This document shows, piece after piece, positions 19,599 to 30,762 of a stretch of 64,000 nt of DNA. Position numbers and translations under genes: made by a program. The stretch spans positions 160,080 through 224,079 of the forward strand of contig NZ_MIJY01000046.1 of the NCBI RefSeq assembly GCF_001730305.1. Direction: 5' to 3'. The notes below the pieces were generated by a model. It did not search any database. It had not been told where the DNA came from and saw nothing but the letters and a program-made list of their open reading frames with translations. Position 1 is the stretch's first letter; every line of letters starts with the position of its first letter. Origin of the DNA: Enterococcus termitis (lineage in GTDB: Bacteria > Bacillota > Bacilli > Lactobacillales > Enterococcaceae).

Positions 19599-20498
19599 AT
19601 GCAGGAAAAAAACTGGCCGCAGATGTTTATGAGCTATTTAATCGTTGAACGCGGTTATTCTGAAAAAACAAAAATAGCCTATGAAGAAGATATGCATAAC
19701 TTTTTTGATTTCCTGAGCGATTCTGGTAATGCCGATTATTTAAGTGTGGATCATCTCGATATCCGTACCTATCTGAGTTTTCTTTATGATAAAGAATATA
19801 GTCGGAATTCAATTAGTCGAAAAATTGCTAGTCTAAGGTCATTCTATCAATTTTTATTAAAAAACGAAGTAATCAAGGAAAATCCTTTTTCTTATGTCCA
19901 TATGAAAAAAAAACAGTTACGACTCCCACGTTTTTTCTATGAAAAAGAGATGGATGCATTATTCGAAAGTGCTAAAGGATCGAAGCCTCTAGATTTAAGA
20001 AACCAAGCATTACTGGAAATACTTTATGGAACTGGAATTCGTGTCAGTGAATGTGCGAATCTAACACTACAGTCTGTTGATTTTTCAGCCAATGTCTTAT
20101 TGATTCATGGAAAAGGAAATAAAGATCGCTATGTTCCCTTTGGTTCATTTGCACAAGATGCCTTGAAGGAATACCTTGAAAATGGACGGACGATTTTGAT
20201 GGAAAAACATGGAAAAGAGCATGCTTTTGTTTTTGTGAACCATCATGGGGATCAAATCACTCCTACAGGAATCGAATATGTGTTAAATCAACTGATCAAA
20301 AAAAGTACACTCAATGGAGATATCCATCCACATATGCTTCGACATACGTTTGCGACGCATTTATTGAATAATGGAGCTGATATGCGGACAGTTCAAGAGC
20401 TTCTAGGACATTCGGATTTATCGACCACTCAGATTTATGCTCATGTAACAAAAGAGAGCTTACAAAAGAATTACCGAACCTTCCATCCCCGTGCGTAA
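19599..20498 (+). CDS. xerC: Tyrosine recombinase XerC (CodV)
   Basis: A 299-residue tyrosine recombinase. It has an N-terminal SAM-like DNA-binding domain and the catalytic residues Arg in GTGIRVSE, Lys in HGKGNKDRYVP, His-x-x-Arg in HMLRHTFATH, His in LLGHSDLSTT, and Tyr in IYAHVTKE. The ATG at 19599 is chosen because the ATGGAGGG 15 bp upstream forms the ribosome site. With XerD (not in the window) it resolves chromosome dimers at dif. The position before hslV-hslU-codY matches codV of Bacillus. It is the likely partner that inserts the phage at 49102-63865. Confidence 0.93.
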   Translation: MQEKNWPQMFMSYLIVERGYSEKTKIAYEEDMHNFFDFLSDSGNADYLSVDHLDIRTYLSFLYDKEYSRNSISRKIASLRSFYQFLLKNEVIKENPFSYVHMKKKQLRLPRFFYEKEMDALFESAKGSKPLDLRNQALLEILYGTGIRVSECANLTLQSVDFSANVLLIHGKGNKDRYVPFGSFAQDALKEYLENGRTILMEKHGKEHAFVFVNHHGDQITPTGIEYVLNQLIKKSTLNGDIHPHMLRHTFATHLLNNGADMRTVQELLGHSDLSTTQIYAHVTKESLQKNYRTFHPRA

Positions 20499-20560
20499 TG
20501 GGGAAAGGTTGATAAGATTCATGGGCTAGTCTTTCAGAAAAATGAAAATGGGTTGAAGCA

Positions 20561-20873
20561 AATAGGCCGTTCTCGTTTTTTTATTTTTCTGTCCAGACAA
20601 AACGAGCCCGCTACGCTTTTATTATCTAGCTTTGTGGGCTAACTCTTTGGAAAAAAGATAAATTATGATCGAGGCGGAAAGCGCCACTCTCGATTTTTTA
20701 TTTTTCTGTCCAGACAAAATGAGCCCACTACGCTTTTATTATCTAGCTTTGTGGGCTAACTCTTCGGAAAAAAGACAAATTGTGATCGAGGCGGAAAGCG
20801 CCACTCTCAAAATTTGCTATTTTTCTGTCAGAGCCATACGAGCCCACTACGCTTTTAAATTTAGGAGGAACTA
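20561..20873 (+). repeat. Tandem array of about 117-bp units between xerC and hslV
   Basis: Two nearly full units and one truncated unit. GAGCCCRCTACGCTTTTA recurs at 20604, 20721 and 20840 (periods 117 and 119). Each full unit contains TTTTTCTGTCCAGACAAAA, a hairpin with arms AGCCCRC/GTGGGCT, and a small GGCG/CGCC hairpin (GGCGGAAAGCGCC). Unit differences are a handful of substitutions. The array fills most of the 377 bp between xerC and hslV, a junction that is tight in Bacillus. No start codon with a ribosome site is seen inside, so I read it as non-coding. Confidence 0.75.
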
Positions 20874-20875
20874 AA

Positions 20876-21424
20876 ATGGTTGAATCTCAATTTCACTCAA
20901 CAACAATCTGTGCTGTTGAAAAAGATGGAAAATTTGCTATGGCGGGTGATGGCCAAGTAACGATGGGTGAATCTGTCGTGATGAAAGGAACTGCCAAAAA
21001 AGTCCGTAGAATTTATAACGATGAAGTTGTTGTAGGTTTTGCTGGAAGTGTTGCGGATGCCTTTACTTTAGAAGAAAAATTCGAAGGAAAATTAAATGAA
21101 TATAATGGAAATTTAACGCGTGCTGCTGTTGAACTAGCACAAGAATGGCGGACACAGCAATCAATGCAAAAATTAGAAGCGATGTTGATCGTGATGAATA
21201 AAAAAGAAATGCTCTTAGTCTCAGGAACTGGCGAGGTCATCACACCAGACGATGGGATTTTAGCTATTGGCTCTGGTGGTAATTTTGCACTTTCTGCTGC
21301 TCGAGCAATGAAGCATTACGGAGATAAAGACATGTCTGCTAAAAAAATTGCTGAAAATGCCTTAAATATCGCAGCTGATATTTGCGTATTTACAAATCAT
21401 AATATCATTGTAGAAGAATTATAA
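20876..21424 (+). CDS. hslV: ATP-dependent protease subunit HslV (ClpQ)
   Basis: A 182-residue proteasome-like peptidase. The motif [12 protein letters not shown] near the start holds the catalytic Thr9 exposed after removal of the first eight residues; AGDGQVTMG and [17 protein letters not shown] follow, and the end has [10 protein letters not shown]. It assembles into two hexameric rings capped by HslU. The ribosome site TTAGGAGGAAC lies in the last copy of the upstream repeat array. Confidence 0.97.
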   Translation: MVESQFHSTTICAVEKDGKFAMAGDGQVTMGESVVMKGTAKKVRRIYNDEVVVGFAGSVADAFTLEEKFEGKLNEYNGNLTRAAVELAQEWRTQQSMQKLEAMLIVMNKKEMLLVSGTGEVITPDDGILAIGSGGNFALSAARAMKHYGDKDMSAKKIAENALNIAADICVFTNHNIIVEEL

Positions 21425-21440
21425 ATGGAGGATTATAGCC

Positions 21441-22844
21441 ATGAGCGAATTAAATAAAACACCAAGAGAAATCGTCAAAGAACTAGATGAATATATTATT
21501 GGACAGGAAACTGCAAAAAAATCTGTTGCGGTTGCTTTAAGAAATAGATATCGCCGCTTGCAGCTTGAAGAAAAGATGCAACAGGACGTGACACCGAAAA
21601 ATATGCTGATGATTGGTCCGACTGGGGTAGGTAAAACCGAGATTGCCCGTCGCCTGGCAAAAATTGTCAATGCTCCTTTTATCAAAGTAGAAGCAACAAA
21701 ATTCACGGAAGTCGGCTATGTTGGCCGCGACGTGGAATCAATGGTTCGTGACCTTGTTGAGAATGCGATCCAAATCGTTGAAAAACAACAATACAGCCGA
21801 GTGTATTCACAAGCCTTGAAAAAAGCGAATAACCGTTTGGTAAAAGTGTTAGTCCCAGGAATCAAAAAAGAGCAAAAACAAACATCGAACAATCAATTCG
21901 AACAAATGATGCAAATGTTTTCTGCAACTCAACAACCTCAAGAATCGCAGGAAGAAGTGACTGAAGAAATCAAAGTCAATCGGAAAACGATTTTAGAGCA
22001 ACTAGAAAAAGGACTATTAGATAATCGAGAAGTGACGATCGAAATCGATGAACCCAAAAAGAATATGCCGGCAATGAATGCTGGAATGGAACAAATGGGG
22101 ATTGATTTAAACGAAACTTTGGGCGCTTTATCACCTAAGAAAAAAGTAGAACGCACAGTAACTGTAAAAGAAGCTCAAGAACTGTTGGTAAAAGAGGAAT
22201 CGGCTAAAATTGTAAAAGATGCTGACATTCATAGTGAAGCGATTCGCTTAGCAGAAAGTAGTGGGATAATTTTTATTGATGAATTTGATAAAATTACGTC
22301 TAAAAGCCAACAAAATTCTGGTGAAGTATCCAGAGAAGGTGTGCAGCGTGATATTTTACCAATCGTTGAAGGATCACAAGTTAATACAAAATACGGACCT
22401 ATTCAAACCGACCACATCTTATTTGTCGCTTCTGGTGCATTCCACTTATCTAAACCAAGTGATTTGATTCCAGAATTACAAGGCCGTTTTCCGATTCGTG
22501 TAGAATTAGATGATTTAACTGCGGAAGATTTCGTACGTATTTTAACAGAACCAAACAACGCCTTGATCAAACAATACATTGCCTTGATTGGTACAGAGAA
22601 TGTCACTGTGATTTTCACAAAAGAAGCAATTGAACGGATTGCGAATATAGCATTTGATGTGAATAGAGATACCGATAATATCGGAGCACGTCGATTACAC
22701 ACTATTTTAGAGCGTTTGCTGGAAGATCTATTGTTCGAAGCGCCAGATATGCAAATGGGTGAAATTACGATCACTGCAGCGTACGTAAATGAAAAACTAA
22801 ACAGTATCGTCCAAAATGAAGATTTAAGTCGCTATATTCTTTAA
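21441..22844 (+). CDS. hslU: ATP-dependent protease ATPase subunit HslU (ClpY)
   Basis: A 467-residue AAA+ unfoldase that feeds HslV. Walker [10 protein letters not shown] near residues 57-65, the pore loop region with [10 protein letters not shown], an I-domain rich in Gln/Glu (about 130-240), Walker [10 protein letters not shown] and the sensor [10 protein letters not shown] are all seen. The C-terminus LSRYIL inserts into HslV. It starts 16 bp after hslV. Confidence 0.97.
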   Translation: MSELNKTPREIVKELDEYIIGQETAKKSVAVALRNRYRRLQLEEKMQQDVTPKNMLMIGPTGVGKTEIARRLAKIVNAPFIKVEATKFTEVGYVGRDVESMVRDLVENAIQIVEKQQYSRVYSQALKKANNRLVKVLVPGIKKEQKQTSNNQFEQMMQMFSATQQPQESQEEVTEEIKVNRKTILEQLEKGLLDNREVTIEIDEPKKNMPAMNAGMEQMGIDLNETLGALSPKKKVERTVTVKEAQELLVKEESAKIVKDADIHSEAIRLAESSGIIFIDEFDKITSKSQQNSGEVSREGVQRDILPIVEGSQVNTKYGPIQTDHILFVASGAFHLSKPSDLIPELQGRFPIRVELDDLTAEDFVRILTEPNNALIKQYIALIGTENVTVIFTKEAIERIANIAFDVNRDTDNIGARRLHTILERLLEDLLFEAPDMQMGEITITAAYVNEKLNSIVQNEDLSRYIL

Positions 22845-22901
22845 TATTACGTCACTTCACAAGCTGAACAAGTTTCCGTTTCAAAATTAGGAGGAGTAAA
22901 A

Positions 22902-23693
22902 ATGACTACTTTATTAGAAAAAACACGTCAGATCAACAAATTATTGCAGCAAAAAAATACTTTTGATCAAAAGGCTGAATTACCTTATGACAAGATGGCA
23001 ATGATTTTAGGTGATGTTTTAGAAAGCAATGCATACATCATCAGTAGCGAGGGTGTTTTGTTAGGGTACAATGAAAAATTGGATGTGAACAATGCTCGTG
23101 TTAAGCATATGTTTGAAGAAAAACGTTTTCCTCAAAGTTATACTGATGCCGCAGATAATTTAGCAAAAACAGAAGCAAATATTTCCATTACAAGCGATTT
23201 AACCGCTTTTCCAGTTGAGTTACGTGAAAAATATCCGTTTGGTTTAACGACTATTGTTCCTATGTTTGGTGCAGGTGAACGTTTGGGGACGATTATTTTG
23301 GCAAGAGTGGAGCAGTCCTTTGATGATGAAGATTTAGTTTTGGCTGAATACAGCGCGACAGTTGTTGGTATGCAGATTCTTTATCAACAATCAAGATCTA
23401 TCGAAGCAAGTGTTCGCAGCGCAACCGCGGTACAAATGGCGATCAACACTTTATCTTATAGTGAGTTGAAAGCTGTCCACGCAATATTTAAAGCTTTGGA
23501 TGGAGAAGAAGGCCGGTTGACTGCGTCAAGCATTGCAGATGAAATAGGGATTACTCGTTCCGTCATCGTAAATGCTTTAAGAAAATTAGAGTCAGCTGGA
23601 ATTATTGAATCTCGTTCATTAGGCATGAAGGGAACCTATTTAAAAGTTTTAAACAAACAATTTATCAAAGAACTTGAAAAAGAGAACTCATAG
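22902..23693 (+). CDS. codY: GTP- and branched-chain amino acid-sensing repressor CodY
   Basis: A 263-residue CodY: N-terminal GAF domain (about residues 1-155) that binds isoleucine/valine, and a C-terminal winged helix with the motif ASSIADEIGITRSVIVNALRK (near 202-222; the first 20 residues are the recognition part). It represses nitrogen-metabolism and transport genes when amino acids and GTP are high. It is the last gene of the xerC-hslVU-codY group, with an AGGAGG ribosome site. Confidence 0.97.
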   Translation: MTTLLEKTRQINKLLQQKNTFDQKAELPYDKMAMILGDVLESNAYIISSEGVLLGYNEKLDVNNARVKHMFEEKRFPQSYTDAADNLAKTEANISITSDLTAFPVELREKYPFGLTTIVPMFGAGERLGTIILARVEQSFDDEDLVLAEYSATVVGMQILYQQSRSIEASVRSATAVQMAINTLSYSELKAVHAIFKALDGEEGRLTASSIADEIGITRSVIVNALRKLESAGIIESRSLGMKGTYLKVLNKQFIKELEKENS

Positions 23694-23705
23694 GAGGCGC
23701 GGCGA

Positions 23706-24581
23706 ATGACTGTAAAAATTGAAAATGACTACTTGATTGCAACAATTGCAGAAGAGGGTGCTGAACTTGTCAGCTTAAAATCTAAAAAGAACGATATAGA
23801 GTATATTTGGCATGGAGATCCAGCTTTTTGGGGTCGTCACGCGCCTGTTCTTTTCCCTTTTGTAGGACGTTTAAAAGATGATCAGTATACGTACGCAGGC
23901 AAAACCTATCCAATGGGACAGCATGGTTTTGCAAGAGATCAAGTATTTGAAGTGATTGAGCATGGTGCTGAACTCGTGTCGTTATCACTGAAAAGTACGG
24001 CAGAAACTAAAAAGATCTATCCTTTTGATTTTGAATTGATTCTTTCTTATGTGCTGGAAGATAATAATTTGAGTGTGAAGTATCAAGTTGAAAACACAGG
24101 GAAAGAAGAGATGTATTTTTCAATCGGTGGTCATCCAGCTTTCAATGTACCTTTAGAGAAAGAATTAACTTTTGAAGATTATTACTTAGGTTTTTCACCA
24201 CAAAAATCACGTATTCAAATCCCGCTAAAAGGACCATATGCGGATTTTGCTCATAAAACCTTAGGTCAGACAAATACTAGTTTGGACTTACGTAGAGATC
24301 TTTTTAATGAAGATGCGATCATTTTCGAAACAAAGGGGATCAATAGCTTTACCATTGCGACCGACGAAAGTCCTCACAGCATTAGTTTAAGCTACTCTGA
24401 CATGCCTTATGTCGGAATCTGGACTCCTTATCCTCAAGAAGCGCCATTCGTTTGTATCGAACCGTGGTGCGGTATAGCAGATGGCGTAGAAGCTACTGGA
24501 AATTTGGTTGATAAAATCGGTATCAATCAATTGTCCAGCGAGGCTATTTTCAAAACGCAATACACGTTAACGGCCAACTAA
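23706..24581 (+). CDS. Aldose 1-epimerase family protein (LacX-like)
   Basis: A 291-residue galactose-mutarotase-like beta-sandwich. HAPVLFPFVGRL, GQHGFARDQ, GGHPAFNVPL and EPWCGIADG match the LacX/YeaD-type branch of aldose epimerases. It probably interconverts sugar anomers; the sugar is not predictable. It starts 12 bp after codY with a strong AGGAGG, so it is likely co-transcribed. Confidence 0.87.
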   Translation: MTVKIENDYLIATIAEEGAELVSLKSKKNDIEYIWHGDPAFWGRHAPVLFPFVGRLKDDQYTYAGKTYPMGQHGFARDQVFEVIEHGAELVSLSLKSTAETKKIYPFDFELILSYVLEDNNLSVKYQVENTGKEEMYFSIGGHPAFNVPLEKELTFEDYYLGFSPQKSRIQIPLKGPYADFAHKTLGQTNTSLDLRRDLFNEDAIIFETKGINSFTIATDESPHSISLSYSDMPYVGIWTPYPQEAPFVCIEPWCGIADGVEATGNLVDKIGINQLSSEAIFKTQYTLTAN

Positions 24582-24582
24582 T

Positions 24583-24633
24583 AAAAACAGCCAAAGATAA
24601 AAGCGTAAAGCACCTTATCTTTGGCTGTTTTTA
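24583..24633. terminator. Bidirectional terminator between lacX-like gene and plsY
   Basis: Perfect arms AAAAACAGCCAAAGATAA and TTATCTTTGGCTGTTTTT serve both converging genes. The plsY stop codon lies in its right edge. Confidence 0.92.
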
Positions 24634-25263
24634 TTTATTATTTTTAGCGCCTAATCCAAAGGAAACACGACTTTCCGTTCCATCTTTGATTCGTTTGATA
24701 TTGTCCTTATGTCGAATAAAAATGAAAATCGTCAAAGCCACAGCAATTACTGTCAGTAACCAGTCAAATTTAGGCAAAATCTGTGGAATCGCAAAAGGAA
24801 GAATAATTGTTGATAAGGTGATCAAAATTGCACTGATCATACTGGTCAAACTTACCATGCTGGTGATATATAGCATAATAATAAAAATCAAGGCAGAATA
24901 GACAAAAAAGGTTGGACTATAGGCTAAGATCATCCCAGCGCTGGTTGCAACAGCTTTTCCTCCCTTGAAATTAGCGAAAATTGGAAAGGTATGTCCCAAT
25001 ACAGCTGCTACACCAAAAACCAATGGATTAACATTTAAAGAAAAGATTAGGGGCAAACTTGTGGCCAGTGTACCTTTCAATATATCCATCAATAAAACTG
25101 TGGTTCCAGCTTTTTTTCCTAAAACTCTAAAAGTATTCGTCGTACCAGTATTTCCACTGCCAAAAAGGCGAATATCTTTTTTAAAGAAAAGTTTTCCGAT
25201 CCAAACACCGGAAGGAATCGAGCCTAATAAATAAGCAATAATCAATAAGAATAAAAATTTCAT
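24631..25263 (-). CDS. plsY: Glycerol-3-phosphate acyltransferase PlsY
   Basis: A 210-residue multi-helix membrane enzyme that moves the acyl group from acyl-phosphate to glycerol-3-phosphate, the first step of phospholipid synthesis. The three cytosolic motifs are visible: GSIPSGVW and [15 protein letters not shown] near the start, [18 protein letters not shown] in the middle, and [14 protein letters not shown] at the end. It stands alone, facing the lacX-like gene, divergent from the CoA-binding gene. Confidence 0.96.
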   Translation of the reverse strand: MKFLFLLIIAYLLGSIPSGVWIGKLFFKKDIRLFGSGNTGTTNTFRVLGKKAGTTVLLMDILKGTLATSLPLIFSLNVNPLVFGVAAVLGHTFPIFANFKGGKAVATSAGMILAYSPTFFVYSALIFIIMLYITSMVSLTSMISAILITLSTIILPFAIPQILPKFDWLLTVIAVALTIFIFIRHKDNIKRIKDGTESRVSFGLGAKNNK

Positions 25264-25341
25264 AGAGTGACCTCTTTCTCTTCAAACTAGCCTATATTTT
25301 ATCATGAATAGAAACAGCTAACAATAATTAACTATTCGTTG

Positions 25342-25347
25342 TATAAT
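25342..25347 (+). promoter_or_regulatory. Candidate -10 box for the CoA-binding protein gene
   Basis: TATAAT lies 34 bp before the start codon; TAACAA at 25319-25324 would be a poor -35 box at 17 bp. Confidence 0.45.
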
Positions 25348-25380
25348 AAAAAAGAAGCGAAAGTAGAAAGGATGACAAAG

Positions 25381-25806
25381 ATGCCTGTAGAAAATCCATC
25401 ACAAGAACAAATTTATACTTATTTGAAAGAAGCAAAACGAATCGCCGTTGTTGGCCTAAGCAACAAACCTGACCGAACCAGTTATCAAATTGCCCAATTA
25501 TTACAAGATTATGGGTATGAGATCCTTCCAGTCAATCCTTTGTTGGCAGGTCAAGAAATTCTTGGTGAACAAGTTTATGAAAAACTTCAAGATATCCCTG
25601 GTCACATCGATATCGTTGATATTTTCCGTAGAAGTGAATTTTTACCTGAAGTTGCTCATGATTTTTTAGAAACAAATGCTACCGTTTTTTGGGCGCAGTT
25701 GGGTTTAGAAAGTGAAGAGGCGGCGGATTTATTGAAAAATGCTGGCAGAGATGCTATCATAATGAATCGTTGTATTAAGATCGAACTTGCAAAAATGCCG
25801 AAATAG
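25381..25806 (+). CDS. CoA-binding protein (YccU/YneT family)
   Basis: A 141-residue Rossmann-fold protein of the CoA_binding_2 family: IAVVGLSNKPDRTSYQIA, LPVNPLLAGQEILGE, VDIFRRSEFLPEV and MNRCIKIEL are the conserved blocks. It likely binds CoA; its role is unknown. The ATG at 25381 is taken as start because AGAAAGG lies 9 bp upstream; ATG 25372 is too close to that site. Confidence 0.9.
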   Translation: MPVENPSQEQIYTYLKEAKRIAVVGLSNKPDRTSYQIAQLLQDYGYEILPVNPLLAGQEILGEQVYEKLQDIPGHIDIVDIFRRSEFLPEVAHDFLETNATVFWAQLGLESEEAADLLKNAGRDAIIMNRCIKIELAKMPK

Positions 25807-25823
25807 GTACAAATGATCTTAAG

Positions 25824-25857
25824 AAAGAGTTACCGAATAGGAAAGCTCTTTTTTTTT
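25824..25857 (+). terminator. Weak terminator after the CoA-binding gene
   Basis: AAAGAG and CTCTTT arms with an internal bulged region precede a run of T. Confidence 0.55.
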
Positions 25858-25916
25858 GAGAGTTTTTAGAGTATTATTGTAATGATGTGGCTAAAAGCCC
25901 TACAATTCAAGTATAA

Positions 25917-27998
<2,082 letters not shown>

Positions 27999-28011
27999 GG
28001 GAGTGACGAAT

Positions 28012-30477
28012 GTGGAAAAACGCCAAGAAGTTCAAGAACTAACACTTGAAGAGGTAATGGGCGACCGTTTTGGAAGATATTCCAAATATATCATTCAAGA
28101 GCGTGCCCTACCGGATATTCGTGATGGTTTAAAACCAGTACAACGTAGAATTTTATTTTCAATGAACAAAGATGGAAATACCTTTGAAAAGAGCTTTAGA
28201 AAATCTGCTAAGTCGGTCGGAAATATCATGGGGAATTATCATCCTCATGGCGACAGCAGTATTTATGAAGCGATGGTCCGCTTAAGCCAAGATTGGAAAT
28301 TACGTGAAGTTCTAATTGAAATGCATGGGAATAATGGAAGTATGGACGGAGATCCGCCTGCTGCAATGCGTTATACTGAGGCTCGTTTATCTGAATTAAG
28401 TGGTGAATTATTAAAGGATATCGAAAAAGATACAGTAGATTTTGTTTGGAACTTTGACGACACTGAAAAAGAACCAACTGTTTTGCCCGCGAAATATCCC
28501 AATCTTTTGGTCAATGGATCAACTGGGATCTCTGCCGGATATGCGACGGAAATTCCTACACATAACTTGGTAGAAATCATTGATGGGACGATTTACCTGA
28601 TCGATCATCCGAATGCTTCGTTGGACAAATTGATGGAATTTATCCCAGGGCCAGATTTTCCAACAGGGGGAATCTTACAGGGAAAAGAAGAAATCAAGAA
28701 AGCCTACGAAACTGGAAGAGGCAAAGTTATTCTTCGATCTAAAACAAAAATCGAGCCGCTAAAAGGCGGAAAACAACAAATTATCGTAACAGAAATCCCT
28801 TATGAAGTGAATAAAGCGACATTGGTTAAGAAGATCGACGAAGTTCGTTTGAATAAGAAAATCGAAGGGATCGCTGAAGTTCGTGACGAAAGTGACCGTA
28901 CAGGGTTACAAATTGCAATCGAGCTAAAAAAAGATGCCAACGCTGAAGGAATTTTGAATTACCTCTTCAAAAACACAGAATTACAGATCAACTATAACTT
29001 CAATATGGTTGCTATTGATAATATGACGCCGCATCAAGTGGGCTTAAAGCGGATTTTAGATAGCTATATTGCTCATCGTAAAGACGTTATCACAAACAGA
29101 AGTCAATTTGAACTAGACAAAGCGAGAGCGCGTCAGCATATTGTTTCTGGTTTGATCAAAGCATTATCTATTTTGGATCAAGTGATTGAAACGATTCGCG
29201 GCTCAAAAGATAAAAAAGACGCCAAGAATAATTTAGTGAAAGAATATGCTTTTACAGAAGCACAAGCAGAAGCTATCGTAACACTACAATTGTATCGTTT
29301 GACGAATACGGATATCACGCAGCTTGAAAAAGAGGCCGATGAACTTAGTCGTTTGATTGCAGAATTAACTACGATCTTAAATGATGAAAAAGAATTGTTC
29401 AACCTAATGAAAAAAGAATTGCGGGAAGTCAAAAAACAATACGGGAATGAACGACTAACACAAATCGAAGATGAGATCCAAGAAATCAAAATCGATACCC
29501 AAGTATTGGTTGCGCAAGAGGACGTTGTAGTTACAGTCACTCATGAAGGATATATCAAACGAAGCAGTTTACGTTCTTACAGTGCATCTAAACCAGAAGA
29601 AATCGGTATGAAAGAAGGGGACTTCCTCCTTTATACAGGAGAAGTCAATACACTAGATCACATCCTGCTGATTACAAATAAAGCAAATGTGATTTATCGA
29701 CCGATCCACGAACTACCAGATCTAAAATGGAAGGAAATAGGTGAACATATTTCACAAACTATTTTAAATCTGTCTGTAGATGAATCGATTATCGCTGTTT
29801 ATACCTATAAAGAGTTGTCACCAACGAAAACTTTTGTTTTCATGACAAAAGAAGGTATGATCAAACAAACGAAAATGACAGACTTTGAACCGTGGAGAAC
29901 ATACAAGAGTCGTCCGACTAACTGTATGAAACTAAAATCAGATACCGATGAAATTGTAAATGTGTATCTGACGAACGAACAAAAATTATTAGATGTATTC
30001 TTAGTTAGTCATCGTGGCTTTGGTTTACGCTATCCGCTTGAAGAAGTGCCAGTTGTAGGAGCGAAAGCTGCTGGAGTAAAAGCAATGAACTTGAAAGATC
30101 AGGACTACGTAGTTAATGGCTTGTTGGTTTATCAAGAAGGAGATACACCTGTTGTCATATTAACGCAACGCGGAAGCATCAAACGAATGCTGGCACAAGA
30201 GTTGACTCAACTTGGTCGAGCCAAACGTGGGTTGATGGTGCTTAGAGAATTGAAGAAAAATCCGCATCGTGTAACGTTCATGTCTGAAAGTAGCGCTTTG
30301 GAGCTATTGGTTACTACTCAGAATGGTAAACAATATACGATCGATTCTGAGAAATATCCGATCAACGATCGAACATCTAACGGTTCCTTTATGTTGGACG
30401 AAAAGCAAGATGGAGAAATTTTAGAAGTGCATGAAATGCACACAGCAGAATTAGATCAGAAAGAAGAAACCAATTAA
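28012..30477 (+). CDS. parC: DNA topoisomerase IV subunit A
   Basis: An 821-residue type IIA topoisomerase subunit. The active-site Tyr is in AMRYTEARLS; the quinolone-resistance region reads HPHGDSSIYEAMVR, with the Ser and Glu that are usual in susceptible strains. The C-terminal beta-pinwheel domain follows residue 490. GTG at 28012 is chosen (AGGGGAG 9 bp upstream, and the family start is MEKR-like); the in-frame GTG at 28003 is inside the ribosome site. Confidence 0.96.
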   Translation: MEKRQEVQELTLEEVMGDRFGRYSKYIIQERALPDIRDGLKPVQRRILFSMNKDGNTFEKSFRKSAKSVGNIMGNYHPHGDSSIYEAMVRLSQDWKLREVLIEMHGNNGSMDGDPPAAMRYTEARLSELSGELLKDIEKDTVDFVWNFDDTEKEPTVLPAKYPNLLVNGSTGISAGYATEIPTHNLVEIIDGTIYLIDHPNASLDKLMEFIPGPDFPTGGILQGKEEIKKAYETGRGKVILRSKTKIEPLKGGKQQIIVTEIPYEVNKATLVKKIDEVRLNKKIEGIAEVRDESDRTGLQIAIELKKDANAEGILNYLFKNTELQINYNFNMVAIDNMTPHQVGLKRILDSYIAHRKDVITNRSQFELDKARARQHIVSGLIKALSILDQVIETIRGSKDKKDAKNNLVKEYAFTEAQAEAIVTLQLYRLTNTDITQLEKEADELSRLIAELTTILNDEKELFNLMKKELREVKKQYGNERLTQIEDEIQEIKIDTQVLVAQEDVVVTVTHEGYIKRSSLRSYSASKPEEIGMKEGDFLLYTGEVNTLDHILLITNKANVIYRPIHELPDLKWKEIGEHISQTILNLSVDESIIAVYTYKELSPTKTFVFMTKEGMIKQTKMTDFEPWRTYKSRPTNCMKLKSDTDEIVNVYLTNEQKLLDVFLVSHRGFGLRYPLEEVPVVGAKAAGVKAMNLKDQDYVVNGLLVYQEGDTPVVILTQRGSIKRMLAQELTQLGRAKRGLMVLRELKKNPHRVTFMSESSALELLVTTQNGKQYTIDSEKYPINDRTSNGSFMLDEKQDGEILEVHEMHTAELDQKEETN

Positions 30478-30502
30478 AGGCTATCTGTTCTATAGAAGTT
30501 GC

Positions 30503-30541
30503 CAAAAGCTGAAACTGTATTAGTACAGTTTCGGCTTTTTA
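30503..30541 (+). terminator. Terminator after parC
   Basis: AAAAGCTGAAACTGT and ACAGTTTCGGCTTTTT arms, 6-nt loop, T run. Confidence 0.92.
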
Positions 30542-30683
30542 TATTACAGATTTCTTACTTTTTATATAAAAGTAATTGTAGTTCGTTAATCAAATCACAA
30601 ATATCAAATGCTTATTTATCAACGATTCTGATGCTTTTTTTTATAAAAATAGCGATTTCGCTCAAAATATAATAAGGAAAGGC

Positions 30684-30711
30684 TTGCATAAAAATCACTA
30701 TGTGTTATACT
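30684..30711 (+). promoter_or_regulatory. Promoter of pflB
   Basis: TTGCAT (30684-30689) and TATACT (30706-30711) are spaced by 16 bp. The inverted repeat TATGTG/CACATA (30699-30720) overlaps the -10 box, and the palindrome GTTACAGTAAC (30726-30736) lies just downstream; both are candidate operators. The about 140 bp between the parC terminator and this promoter show nothing else clear. Confidence 0.65.
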
Positions 30712-30762
30712 AATCACATAAAGCTGTTACAGTAACTGTCAGCATACTAAGGAGGCCCATCA

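Noticed and set aside
20561..20873. A CRISPR array
   Set aside because: The repeated part is nearly the whole 117-bp unit with no unique spacers, and no cas genes are present.
20665..20874. A 69-codon open frame in the xerC-hslV gap
   Set aside because: It is a translation of the 117-bp repeat, has no ribosome site, and would not survive unit-to-unit changes.
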